A model generated the notes under the pieces. It was given only the letters and a program-made list of their open reading frames with translations, was not told the origin of the DNA and ran no database searches. Shown one piece after another: positions 52,001 to 63,055 of a stretch of 64,000 bases of DNA. Source of the stretch: Sisyra terminalis (lineage: Eukaryota; Arthropoda; Insecta; Neuroptera; Sisyridae); NCBI GenBank assembly GCA_958496175.1, contig OY292276.1:29346449-29410448 (forward strand), in the 5' to 3' direction. Both the position numbers and the translations under genes were made by a program. Positions within the stretch are counted from its first letter, which is position 1, and each line of letters opens with the position of its first letter.

Positions 52001-52730
52001 TGTGCGTCAAACAGCATCATTCATTCAAGGAAATTCGACTTTACTTTTCAAAAAATCTCAAATAGTTCAATCAATTGACTCAACCGGAACTGACGCGAAG
52101 GACAATAGCGACGGATGGCCCGAAGATTATGATTACGTTAATTTAGATTCTAAAGAAGCAGTGGCGAAACAAAACGCTGAAATCAGAGATTGTTTACCAC
52201 AAGAATTGAAAAAAGGGTACGATGTACTTATTGAAAATGTCGAACAGGCAGCTTTATCTGATAGCAATTCTATGGGACTGAAAACGCCTACGTCTTCAAG
52301 ATCGATTGGTGATAACTTAAATGAATTGAATCAAAATGACAAGCAAGTATTGTCGTTTTACACCGCACAAGCTATAACACATTCAACGCACTTGACGCAA
52401 GCGATCGACGCATTTTTACAAACCGTCGAACATAATCAACCGCCAAAAGTATTTCTCGCTTATAGCAAATTTGTCGTTTTAAGCGCACACTGTCTCGTCC
52501 ACATTGGCGATACAGTTTATCGAAACATCGCTAAAAAAGACATTCGTTCACATGTATTAAATTGCGCCAATGCACTTTCCGAAGCGCTAGCCGCAACGGT
52601 AACAAAGACAAAACAAGCAGCTTTACAATTTCCTAGTGTCACCGCCGTCCAGGAGATGGTCGACTCAATCGTGGATGTGTCGCATGCGGCACGTGACTTA
52701 AAGCTTGCCCTTGTGCAAGCTGTGCAATAA
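46038..52730 (+). CDS. p130CAS: p130Cas/BCAR1-family adhesion scaffold, 5 exons
   Basis: Exons 46038-46070, 46521-46664, 46723-46917, 46972-47707 and 51805-52730 join to 677 residues. An N-terminal SH3 domain spans exons 1-3 (LAKALYDNIAEAPDELAF, then EGWWLCSLRGRQ/GICPGNRL). A substrate region follows with about seven YxxP motifs (YDLP, YDVP four or more times, YDTP, YDIP), sites that Src-family kinases phosphorylate to recruit Crk SH2. Next are a helical bundle (KLMDIKLAVVRLRTSLHDL) and a Src-binding motif EDYDYVNLD. The C-terminal Cas/FAT-like bundle begins near FYTAQAITHSTHLTQAIDAF. The protein links FAK and Src at focal adhesions to cytoskeletal change; in flies it acts with integrins in axon guidance. 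It is shorter than human BCAR1 (about 870), mainly in the YxxP region. Intron 4 is 4.1 kb and filled with repeats. An AATAAA lies at 52871. Confidence 0.95.
48283..48490 (+). repeat. Family D repeat, copy 2
   Basis: It is nearly identical to 61541-61710 over about 160 bp (ACAATTCAGTACATAAAGTT, CATGTTTCTTAGCGATAATG, GAATTTTTGAGGACACGTGA, CCTGTTATCTATTC). The high similarity to the third copy suggests recent activity. No terminal repeat was resolved. Confidence 0.75.
49075..49243 (-). repeat. tRNA-derived SINE (family E), copy in the p130Cas intron
   Basis: On the minus strand it reads CCTACTGGTAGCCAAGTGGT (A box region), a B box variant GGGCTCGATCG, and the family tail GAGTCGCTAAAGGACCTTAG, then TGACCGTAAATAACA. 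It is more diverged than the 40084 copy. Confidence 0.65.
49650..50085 (-). repeat. Family A dispersed repeat, copy 3 (partial)
   Basis: It matches the first part of 1622-2870 in inverted sense: TTTCTTTGCTTATTTAATCC, TTTTTCCTGTTTAAAGAT, AAAATTATCGCTGTAAGTA, TGTTCGGGCCCAAACTTTTT, TCCTTATAATTCGTCTA and TAATTTCGGAATTTGATGA. The other half of the element is missing. Confidence 0.7.
50263..51745. mobile_element. hAT-like non-autonomous element, ~1.48 kb, with internal duplication
   Basis: The left end TAGGAGTGGGCAAACTTAAT and right end GACCATTTGCCCACTCCTG form inverted termini of the common hAT AGNGTGGGCAAAC type, followed inward by GATCGAC-rich subterminal motifs. Two diverged direct copies of about 380 bp lie inside (50935-51325 and 51372-51745), each ending TCGCGATCGACCRTTTGCC. 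So one terminal segment has been duplicated. The flanking 8-mers are only weakly alike. No transposase frame is present. Confidence 0.6.
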
Positions 52731-52870
52731 TTTCCCAGTGCCTCCATCTACTGCCAACTTAATCGTAGACGTGATTGATTATATAGCATTTTGAAAATCA
52801 TTTTTACATATTACTTTTTTTGTTTATACATCAATTTTACTTTACATATTTAGGATTTTATAAAATTTAA

Positions 52871-52888
52871 AATAAAAAAATATTTATT
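52871..52888. terminator. Back-to-back polyadenylation signals of p130Cas (+) and cramped (-)
   Basis: AATAAA at 52871-52876 on the + strand lies 141 nt after the p130Cas stop. TTTATT at 52883-52888 (AATAAA on the minus strand) lies 100 nt beyond the cramped stop. If both are used, the two 3'UTRs overlap by a few tens of bases. Other AATAAA-like hexamers at 52895-52915 are alternatives. Confidence 0.45.
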
Positions 52889-52987
52889 TCAAACAATAAA
52901 CGAAAAATAAATAAAACAAATGAATCAGACGAGGAATAAAAAGGCAAATCAAAATATTAAATTAAGTGTTTGTAAAAAATCAATGCG

Positions 52988-55900
52988 CTATTTTCTCATA
53001 TTGTCACATGACATTTGAGCTGCCAAATCGGCGAATTTCGCCATATAATCAATACTACTTTCACTCATTAGCGACTGCAACTGTGCTTCGACCTATAACA
53101 AATCCAATTAGTACATTTCTGTGGATTTATTGAAATTTTTCTTACATCTTGCGACATTCTAGTGTCTTCTCCAACTATGCTTGGTACACTTTGTGTGATT
53201 TCTGTCTTCAACGGTGATTCTAAATGTCCCAAGAAGCTGGATAACGAAAAATCGGCGACTTCCGAATTGAGCCACTGGTTGTCATCATCCTTTAATAGCC
53301 TAGAAGGACTGACCGAGGGGGTTTGATCATTTAAATTATCATTTGACGTCGAAGACAAAAGACCTGAAAATCGCAAGAAAATCGTTTAAATCAAATCTTT
53401 AAATCGTATTTCAGTCTCCTACCAGCAAAACTAGCAACTTCTGAATTCGTTTCTTCTAAACTAAGACTGGTTGGGTTAGTTTTTCCGTTTAATTCGAGAT
53501 CCATAAATGAAACTATTTCAGAATTTACTTCGTTGTTTTCGTTATTGGTTTGATTAGCTTCAATTAAACTCGCTTCGTCTTTGAGATTTGTTGCAGATAT
53601 CGATTCCGTTTTTGTTGTCGGTGTTGCAGTTGTGATGTTTAAGGGATGAACCGTTGAAGTAATTGGTACGAAATCACTTGTTAATGAACCTTGAGGAATT
53701 ACTTTCATCGTTACCAGTGAGTGTTCGTTATTTCCAACTGATTTGGGAAGTAATGGTAGTGTGCGCTGAACTACCACTTGTTTAGAACGGAAATTGCGCC
53801 CTCGGCGTTGGCATCGAGGTTTTAAAGACTAAAAAAATATATATTAAATAAAATAGACAATTTTTGTTAAAAAAAGAAGATGGAAAATAACTCACTAATA
53901 TCATAGCGAAATTGGATGAAGGAGATAGGAGCACGGGAGCTGTTTTCGGGAATCGTACGTATATGAACAAAGAATTGGTGCGCCATTTATTCTTGGTATT
54001 CTTTTCAGTTTCTTGTTTTTTCTTTTCCTATCGGTTTTGCTTTCAGTAAGTGAGATATTGTTTAAAAATAATAGTTCTGGCTGACAATATCTTGTACCAA
54101 TTTTCTAATGAAAAAGTAAAATATCCAAATTTTAAGATTGGACATCGAATCCAAGTTTGTTCTACGAGCGGTTTTATAAATCTTTATGAAATCAAACTAT
54201 ATTTATTATATTATTATATTCAGTTTTTTCTTCAACACAAATTCTCTGAACTTGTCTTACTTTTCAGACTAAAATCCAATTTTTCCCTTCATCTTATAAA
54301 CATATAAAAAAATACTTCTCGATAAGATTTGTATAAATTAAGCGATAAAAGATTGTGAAATAAAATCAAATAACTCTGTTATTATTCTATGAACTAATGT
54401 ACTGAAAGTTCTTTAGATAGTACGTTAATTTACGATGACGTTTATATCTTTTTCAAGCTAAATACTGATGAAATTAGGAATAATTTGTCTTCAATATTTT
54501 TATCGCGTTTCCCTTTACTCAATGCGATTCCCTAACTTTCTAGGTTTCCCTAATCACTGGACGCTGTGCATTAATCACCGAAATATAATATAGAGTGCTC
54601 ATGTTGTATATAAACAATGCTTTCTTAATGACCCAACAAATCACCCAAATTTCGGAGATTCTATCTCTGTCTACCTAAGTTAATATCTGCATAGCATGAA
54701 ATGTGCACCAGATCATGCTTCAACCGATTTTGTTCTAGTAAAATGAGAGTTGGAGAGAGATAGAATCTCTAATTATTTGCCGAGTCAAATAAAGTTTAAT
54801 ATGAGTTGTATGTACTAGCGGTCACCAAAATTTTTGACGTCATGAACCACTAAATTCATAATTTAAAATCCGCGAACCACTACTGATAAGGTTCTTTAAA
54901 TGTTAAATATATTACAATAAGTATATTTCCCATTTTTCTGCGAATCAGCGAAATTTTCTCGCGGACCATCACTTTGTCGACCGCTGCTCTGTACTACATC
55001 TCTAAGGCATTGAGTAAATTTAAAAACGTAAATTTTAAACCAATAGTGATTCTAAATGAGTCATAATTAATCAAAATTGTATATTGTCAGTAAGTTATGA
55101 TATTTATACGGAATTGGGGGCATCCATTAATTACGTGAGACAATTTTAGCTATTTTTCGACCCGCCCTCTCCCCTTGGTAAAATTTCGTGAGGTCTTGGT
55201 CTCTCTTAATATCACGTGAGTTTTTTTTTTTAAATGCATACCTGCAATGTAAATGAGCTAACCTATGCTTCAATTACATTAGATTCTTTAAAAAATTACG
55301 TGATGTTTACCGAGATCATCCTCTCCCTCATGTGAGATTTTGTTCGATACCCCGCCCCCTCTAAACGTCTCATGTAATTTATGGATGGCCCCTTTATTGA
55401 AACCACTTTTTATGGTTGTTTAGCAATGTAACCACAGGGTTGGTGGATGGTAAGAGAAATAAAAAAGAAGGGTAGAATGTTAAACTCTCGAAGACAATTT
55501 CACAGATTTTTTAGTATTGAAATATGATAGTACAGTTATGGAAATACAAATAGGATAAATATGGTAGAAAGCTAATCTAAATTAGTTTATTATTAATCTT
55601 TCATAATTTATTGACATATTTTTCTGGTCACAAAATGCTATATTCAAGCTTAACCACAAAATCCGAATTTTTGAATCAATGATACCAAAATCCTAAATAT
55701 AATTTATTCAATGGTTTCATAATTCACTAGGGTTTTCTTACATTACATGAATGTTATTATGTGATCACAAAACTAAAGATATATAAATAAGGACAAAGTA
55801 AGATTGGAACTATTAAAATGATGGCGAAACGTCAGCAATAGCAAGTAAATAGCTTAAAGTAGGTAAGTATTGCAAAGTTTTATAAATTTCTTTGTGGAGC

Positions 55901-58900
55901 CACTGCCACCCTCTTAGATAGACCCAGTGTCGAGTGGAAGACGATAGTATCCTAAATAATTGGGAATTAAACCCCATTAAGTTAAATACTCAATACTGTA
56001 ATTACTCGGTTATATAATCACAACCAATAATTTTTTCACTGTAATTGTAAAATATATTTTGAAAAACAAGTTTAATAGGCGACTTCTCTTTTTTTTACTC
56101 AGAAAGTACTAGTTACAGAAATCGTAATCGAAATTAATGTAAACGAAATAAAGATAAGTGATATAAAACATTGTCAGTACGAATAAGAAACATTTTTTAA
56201 ATCTTGAAGTTTTACTATCCGATGCTATTTCTTTATTTGTCTAATTTCAATATTTTTCAGTCTTATGTTTCATTACATTTTAATAGAAAATTTCTATATG
56301 AAGTAAACAACCCTTAATTTTATATATTTTTTACTTACATCTAATTGTGCTTTAAAAGCTTCAAGAGCGCTACTGTGCCTCGCAATATCCGTGGGAACTC
56401 GAAATACTCCATCGACACGTTGATTAATTATGTTTTTCGCAGATATTGAGAGTTCTTCCATGGTTCCCGTATTCTCCAACGGAGTCTTCTAAATAAATAA
56501 AACAGGAAATAAATGATTTGCAATTTGAAAATTTTTAATGTCTTACAATTTCCACTCGTTGGATATTCCGCAAAACAGGCATTGTCGTTTTGTTGCGATT
56601 TGATGAATTCGCTCGGTTCGATGAACTACCCCCACAAATATGTCCACAGGGGCACTCCACTCTATCTTTGCGATAGTGTAGTTTTGCCAATGATAAAAGT
56701 TTTCTTAATGCTACTGATGTATTATTTAATTTATTATTATTAATATTGCTATTTTCAAGACAGTTTTCGTTCGTTTTAACTATATCTTTTTTTTCATCGA
56801 AAACTTTACTTTCGGTTTCCCACCAGTACTCTAATTCAAGTTTAGAGTCAGCACCTATCATCAGGTAAAGTTCACCAACTGTGATTGAGTCAATATTATG
56901 GGCCGACCAGCCGTTCCGGACTGTGTCGACAGCTAATTGTCTTTGTGATAATTTTTTATTGTCAGATTCTATTTTTGTTGGAACGGATGACGACGTCGAG
57001 GACGTCGCAGCGCCATCATCCGTTCCAGTCGTACTGGTTTTACTCGTATCACAATTAGTTTGTTGGCTTAAAGCTAAAATTGTATTTATGACGGAGTCGA
57101 CCACATCACTAACTTCTCCACGTTGTTCTTCGGGTGTGTTTTCACAAGGCTCATTTTTTACTTCAGCTAGACTATCACTCAAACCAGACACATTCGGCAC
57201 ATTTTTGCCAAAATTTACTTTATCACCGGTGCTATCATTTCGTATACGTTTCGTTCCTTTCTTCGCTGCCATCAATCGACTTGCGGCACCTTTTGGGTTA
57301 TTCAGAGAAGCTAACCATAGTAATTCGCCTCGATTTTTAATGCCCATTCGCTCTTCATAAGCACTTAGAGATATTCGACAGCTTGTAAGAAATTCGCTGT
57401 AGTGAATATTTGGTAATTGAATACTTGCACCTGATTTGGGAGCAACTTTTAAAACAGGTTCCAGGGGAGGCTTTACTTCCTCCTCACTTGTTGATGAAGG
57501 TGTATTATTGCACGTTTGACAATTTAAAACTTTTTCGTACTAAATTAAGTTAAGAAAAAATAAAAGAAATTCAAAGTTCTTTTTTTTTCTTTAAAAAGGA
57601 TACGGCACGTTGGTCGTTCGTCTTCCATCGGGAATTTAAACAAGAGATTAAAACTTGCAAACGTTTTTGTAAAGGGATATTACAAATAACGCGGGGATTT
57701 TGCCCCATTCCTTGTACATAAGTAAATGTTTCCATGTCTCTGGGACGAAGTTCTACTAATACTTTTGTAGGCAGTTTAAAGTCTTCCGGTCGTTCTAAAA
57801 AAACGAAAAATTGTCGATAAGTTTTAGTAAAAGAAATACATTATGATAAAACAAAACACTCAAATAATATGAAATTTTGATTTCAAATTGAACACAAATT
57901 ATTATAACTAAGTAAACCATTAAATGAAACTGAGCAAACCGAAATTTTACCAAAACACAAAATAGAAAATTAAAGATGTTTCTCATGCTCTAAAAGAGTA
58001 CTATTTTTTAGCGAAACTCTTTCATTTCGGGTAAAGCGGCGTTCGACAGTTATACTTTCTTCATGATTAGACTACTCTTTTGAGGGTTCTGGATAAAAAA
58101 TCTCACACTTTTACGTGCACAGTATTTCCTATAATCTAAATTGAGCGTTCAATAAAAATATCTGATTTTCAAATTGAAAATAAAAAAAAAGGTGTGTACT
58201 AATGTATCCTCGTGGGAAATTATACTTATTTGTCATGACTAAAAAAATGCTTTTAATCCACTATCATAGCATATATGACTTACATATATAAATTAACTGT
58301 TTATCAATACAGCATGGGTCACTTGTTCGAAAAATAGTTATAGAAAAGATTTACCATATAGAAGCGGATTATAGTCATAAACTATCATGTGTAGATATGA
58401 ATAAATAGTCAAATGTATATTGTATAGATACAGTTTGCCTAAATAGCCAATTCCGTGTACCTACAGTACGTACAAAGAGCGACGGAGTTAAAATTAAATT
58501 AATTCTATAGTAATTGTTTAATTTTATTACCCATTTATATTTATGTATTGAAACTGATTTTTATTTCAAATGTAATAAAACATAATTCAATATAATGTAT
58601 CAATCGACTTTCCTTGAATTGTTTTACATATTAAATAATGCATTAAATAATTTCAAAAAAATGCCTTTCTTTTAAATGAATTTAAACTATAGTGCAGGAA
58701 TGGCGAACCTTTTTGAAGGGTGGGTCAAATTTTGTTCATAATTTTTTTAGTACTAGTTCGTGGGTCACTAATGTACATAGTGCGCATTAGCGCCTCGCAA
58801 GGGGAAACAGAAATGGGAAGGTACAAGTGCTTTGGAAGTCTCTTTCTACAACCAAAACAAACAAATGGTTGCTTAGCCATCGTGGGTCAGTTAAAAAGCT

Positions 58901-61900
58901 TACGTAGGTCAGTGTCTGATCCACGGGTTATAAGTTCGTCATTACTTCTATAGTGTATTAATATTGATATGGTTCAAACTATAAAAATTGAAAATATTAA
59001 GTTCTATGATATCGTTGTTTTAAAATAATAACTGACGGGTCCTGTTACGACTGTTACCTCTTCCTGACACTTTTTAACTTCGTTGTCGATCACTTCGGTT
59101 GGCTTCCCCTACCGAATAACAAAAAACCTGTACTAGCGGTCAACTCGGTCGACTTTATAGCGCTTTTTAGTACTATGCAAATCGCTCTCTAAAATCGGCC
59201 AGCTTTTTTGCTAACCGTTTGCGAGCAACTTCCTGCTGTAGCGTCCATAACGTTCACTTTCCTCTTTTTGAGTTTTGAGAACTTTCGAATAGTAAAACTA
59301 TATTAAGCTTGTGAGTCTTGGCAACCTATTTTACATGAAATGTTTTTCTTGAAATTTTATATTTTTTTTGGTAAATGTATCAGCGGTTTTTATTTTTTCG
59401 AACTTCAGTTCCAGTGCGTTAGGTATTTATGCATATATCATAGACATTAAGATTCAATATAAACTTAAAAGTAAACAGATGAAGAATCGAAATGAAAACA
59501 GTCCCGCAGTATGAAGCGTTTGAGTTTAGTGAAATATTCACAGTCAACATTGACACAATTGACAAAAATTGTCAACTAAATAAAATCAAAATGACAGTTA
59601 AAACAAACGACAACAATCAGTTTAATCAAATTCGAGACAGTGATTATTATAGAAATTTGCAAAACTAATACACATGTTTCAATATAAAATTACCAGTGAA
59701 ATTTGAAAAAAGTCAATACCGACGAAAAGAATAATTTGAATGAAAAAAGTGGCTCAAGTCCCTTTTAGAACAATCAAATCTGGCAACGTCGCATTTTCTA
59801 CTTTGTTTTTTATTCTATTCACGATTTTTTTGTTAATTCAATTCTAATATGGTATACTTTTTTTGTGATTAAATTTTCATTATGTGTTCAAAATAATATA
59901 AAATAATCAGATTTATCAAATATGTTAAATTTTAGTTGATTAACTTTTGTACTTTATTTTTGAAGTGAAAACTTCTTTAGCATTGTTCTGATTTGAAATT
60001 TGATGAAACGAAAAAGCGATAGGAAAAAGAGACAAACACATAAACCTATAAGGTTTAACGTGCGAAAAAATTAGATTGAAAACATATAGTGTTTCTACTG
60101 ATCTGTTTATAATGCAGGGCGCACTGTGCAGTAAATAAAGAACCACACATGAAGCATTTGCTAGCGCCATCTATGTAGCCACGAATTTAGAGTGAACTAA
60201 GCAAAACCCAACAGCTTCTGTGCAGAGAAAAGAGACTTATATAGAACTTCAATTCTGTGTTAAAAGTTTTGGCGTTTGGAAAAATCACGTGATCAAAGCT
60301 TCTATAATCCGGCATCTAGATAGAGCTGTACTTGACTACGTCTTAATTTGAAAAACGTGTGCGTAGATAAAGGAGGGGATTTAAGTTTGAAAAGAATTAC
60401 TAATCCCATCATTACATTATGGTATTTATGGTATTAATTAAGAAAAAATTAACATTTATCGCAGATAGATTGTTAAAAGTATAAATTATAGCATTATAAT
60501 TTCTCGCTAGTGTTTGGTAGTTCTATAATCAAAGTAATTGTTTTACAGAAGATACAGAGCTAGGCTTCACCTTAATGTAGTGCAAATTGATATTTTGCCT
60601 GGCAATGCCATCTATTGCTGTTTTAGAAACGTTTGATCACGTTTCTACCTTCCATATGAATTGAAGTTCTATATAAGTCTCTTTTCTCTGCTCCTGTGTT
60701 GGAAGCGTTTAAAGAGAAACTTATATACATCGAAGTCTCTCTTCTCTGGTGTGGAAAACTGAATCAAGTAAAATGCAAGCGCTTATTTGTGTAGGCTGGC
60801 GCTCATCGGTACTCAATTGTCGCTTGTTGTTAGTTACCATAAAAACGGTGCCTTCATAGTTCGTTTCGTACGCCACACTATATTTCTATTTTACGCCATA
60901 TGCACTGTCTATTCACATATACAAATTAATGATTTCCACCGAGCTCGTTATAATGAAGTGACACTTTAAGAGAAATAAGATTTCCAAATCAAGTTAAAAA
61001 AATTTAAACATGAGTCTTGTATACTAAACTTTTGTGTTTTAAACTTGGTATTAAGTTTATATCAATATTGTCATAATTAAACCCTACAATTTATCCTAAT
61101 CCTGAAATTTTATATTCGTCTCATTATCTTGAAGCTCACATTTTTGAAGTTATCACTTCTATCGAGTGTGACCTGCACACATGTTTTATTTAAATACCTG
61201 AAATACGTCAATTTTGTCACTCACTTACTCATCAAAACCTTTAGGATACGACCCGAAATCTTAAAAGACTTGAATTAGTGACTCTTCACATAACAGTTAC
61301 GGAGAGATCCTATAATATTTGATGCCTCTGATGAAGGCTTGCTTGGCAATCGAAATACGTATTTGGAGCAATACATCATAAATACAAATTGAAAATTATA
61401 TTTCATATAAACGTTTCCAAACATTGATATTTCCAAAAAATCTACTGTATTATCAATAAAAATCGATGTTAAAGTTTCGAATACCAAACCACGCCAAAAA
61501 CACTATTTCGCTAATAGCAGTGATATCTGACGTCATTTGCAAGTGAACAACCAATAACAATTCAGTACATAAAGTTGGTCATGTTTCTTCGCGATAATGC
61601 GATAATGGTGACCGAAAAAAATAACTAAACCATGCCTGAATTTTTGAGGACACGTGAACTAACAAATTGCCTATTTCGTTCGTTCTCCTGTTATCTATTC
61701 ATCGTGGTTTTACAGTTAAAATAAATGTTTTTAAGAAGGGGGTTAAGCTCCATCTCAATACAGTGCAAAGCGATATTTTGCATGACAATCCCATTTATTG
61801 TCATTACGTTTTTGCTTCCATTTGAATTGAAGTCCTATATAAGTTTCTCTTCTCTGATAGTACCACGGTTTTGTCTAGTTTTCGAATAGTTTGCGTAGCA

Positions 61901-63055
61901 TATACTTAAAATATAGTGCAAATACAATATGATACATGTAATTATTTTGAATTTAAACTTTGCCCTTTCACAACTGTTTTTATTTTGTAGCCGAGTTTTT
62001 TGCCCAATGAATTTGGCAATGAAAAACGAAAATTGTTTAAGATAAATGCAACAAAAAGGAAGAGTAAGTTCTTGTAGGGTTTCCCTCAAAAGAAATAAAG
62101 ATTTTACTTATTAATATTAGTTTTAGACTAATTTTTAAGTCGTGAATTAAAGATTGTCTGGTAATTTTAAAGTTTAAATTAAAAATGTACAGGATATTTA
62201 TTTCATACCATCAATTTGATTCAATTTTCGCAATGTTCGGCACATTGGAGTTTTGATTCGGACTGTTTTACCCTTGGCACGAATTTGAGTCGCTCCTCGA
62301 TACATCAACTCATTTAGTTTCATGCAAGTTTTTTCGCTCATGACTCCAACTTTTCGACGAAGTTCACCATAGTTGATCAAAGCGTAAAACTCCTGGACAA
62401 CCTTTTTCACTTCTACAATAATGTTTTATTTAGATTAAGAAAAATGGAAGAATTAGTGTGGATAATACCATCGGAAAAAATGAGAAATTTGGAGACTTTT
62501 TGCCACGAGCGATAGTAAAAATGACGAACTTGTTCTTTCGTCTTGATTTGGCTGTCTTGGACGCCTTTTTTCTTGTATTTGCTCGCGATATAGTCATGGA
62601 CAGCATCGAAGTCCTTTCCATATTCCTTGATGGCGTCGAAAAAGTGAGTCTTGTCTTCATGGGACCAAACTACTTTAGGTCGAATGATTTTCGCTTTGGG
62701 CTCGATTCGATCGCTTTCCTTGCCGATTTGATTTTCTTCTACAATCAAATTCATTTCGTCAATTCAAAAGAAGGGATCTTAACCACCAAAAAATTAACTT
62801 ACCTTTTTTCTCCAGGTGATTAACAACATTTGCACTTAAATTAGTTGAGTCCAATTTAAGCTTCTTAATCACACGAGCACTGCTTCGCAGTTGCTGGCAA
62901 TTCTTTCCTCCTGAATTCTGATCAGAACTATCCAAAGGATTGTATGTAGTCACCGAACCTAAAATTTCCTCGTCTGGCTGAGTAAATAAAACATCGTCTT
63001 TGGAACAATGGCTCGTTAAAACGCCTGTTTCCATCTTCATCACATTAAATTCCAT
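52988..63055 (-). CDS. crm: Cramped/CRAMP1 chromatin protein, 10 exons
   Basis: Exons 63055-62803, 62738-62469, 62412-62209, 57794-57604, 57539-56547, 56488-56339, 54027-53896, 53828-53423, 53363-53146 and 53092-52988 keep phase and give about 973 residues. A SANT/Myb-like domain lies at about 107-170 (VVWSHEDKTHFFDAIKEYGK, then KTKEQVRHFYYRSWQKVSKF). Next come KLNELMYRGATQIRAKGKTV and a conserved LPTKVLVELRPRD block. A later ITVGELYLMIGADSKLELEY block, VVVQRTLPLLPK, and a C-terminal VADFSLSSFLGHLESP plus SSIDYMAKFADLAAQM all match CRAMP1. In flies cramped is a Polycomb-group-related nuclear factor, and CRAMP1 is linked to histone H1 gene expression. The 54027-53896 exon (KNKWRTNSLFIYVRFPKTAP) is the least certain, because its acceptor lacks a good pyrimidine tract. 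Intron 3 is 4.4 kb. Confidence 0.92.
54819..54989. mobile_element. hAT-like MITE, ~170 bp
   Basis: The ends read GCGGTCACCAAAATTTTTGA and CACTTTGTCGACCGCTGCTC, an inverted pair around GCGGTC. They are flanked by TGTACTAG (54811-54818) and TGTACTAC (54990-54997), an 8-bp duplication with one mismatch. The subterminal phrases GCGAACCACTACTGA and CGCGGACCATCACTT are also inverted relatives, typical of hAT GCGGTC...GAACCAC MITEs. Confidence 0.6.
55116..55392. mobile_element. 277-bp MITE with GGGGGCATCCATTAATTACG ends
   Basis: The left end GGGGGCATCCATTAATTACG pairs with the right end CATGTAATTTATGGATGGCC(CC). Inverted similarity continues through GTGAGAC / GTCTCATG and the CCGCCCTC / GAGGGGGCGG-type blocks. 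Elements with this ATCCAT-AATTACGTGA terminus are widespread in animals. I could not assign a superfamily or a target duplication. Confidence 0.65.
58695..58947. mobile_element. hAT-type MITE, 253 bp, perfect 8-bp target duplication
   Basis: The element starts CAGGAATGGCGAACCTTTTT and ends GTTCGTCATTACTT (inverted, about 11 of 14 match). It is flanked by CTATAGTG at 58687-58694 and 58948-58955. The duplication CTATAGTG fits the nCTATAGn hAT target preference, and the CAGGNATGGCGAACC terminus is a typical hAT end. Internal GTGGGTCACTAATG and CGTGGGTCAGTTAAAA phrases are part of the element. A 77-codon frame inside is not a gene. Confidence 0.85.
59750..59880. repeat. Family B element, half copy
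   Basis: It carries AAGTCCCTTTTAGAACAATC, AAATCTGGCAACGTCGCATT and a TTTTTATTCTATTCACGA tail matching the left arm of 23630-23895. The right arm is missing. Confidence 0.6.
60222..60691. mobile_element. 470-bp element with perfect 34-bp terminal inverted repeat (family C)
   Basis: 60222-60255 and 60658-60691 are exact inverted complements over 34 bp (GCAGAGAAAAGAGACTTATA at the outer left). Flanks CTTCTGTG (60215-60222) and CTCCTGTG (60691-60698) form an 8-bp duplication with one mismatch, if the element proper is 60223-60690 with CAGAGA ends. This points to the hAT superfamily. The interior has no coding frame. Relatives are at 5955-6716, 60706-60757 and 61735-61857. Confidence 0.85.
60706..60757. 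repeat. Minimal family C terminus, ~50 bp
   Basis: AAAGAGAAACTTATATACAT followed by CGAAGTCTCTCTTCTCTGG brings a left and a right family C end together without an interior. It lies 15 bp from the intact element, so it may be an abortive or deleted copy. Confidence 0.5.
61541..61857 (+). repeat. Family D copy 3 joined to a family C right end
   Basis: 61541-61710 matches family D (ACAATTCAGTACATAAAGTT, GAATTTTTGAGGACACGTGA). 61735-61857 matches the right part of family C (ATACAGTGCAAAGCGATATT, then GAATTGAAGTCCTATATAAG and TCTCTTCTCTG). The same two families are also joined at 6716, there in the order C then inverted D. Confidence 0.65.

Larger units (their letters stand above)
54028..56338. 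other. Cramped intron 6 (2.3 kb) with two MITEs
   Basis: It contains a hAT-like MITE (54819-54989) and a 277-bp element with GGGGGCATCCAT ends (55116-55392). The rest is AT-rich without visible exons. If the uncertain exon at 53896-54027 is not used, this intron would extend to 53829. Confidence 0.65.
57795..62208. other. Cramped intron 3 (4.4 kb), repeat-filled
   Basis: The donor is GATG/GTATGA and the acceptor TTTTTTAG/AACGACC on the minus strand. It contains a hAT MITE (58695-58947), a family B half element (59750-59880), an intact family C element (60222-60691), a family C minimal derivative (60706-60757) and a family D copy fused to a family C right end (61541-61857). No exon-like sequence was found. 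Confidence 0.7.

Noticed and set aside
58720..58953. 77-codon frame near 58.8 kb
   Set aside because: It lies wholly within a 253-bp MITE with target duplications and does not resemble transposase.
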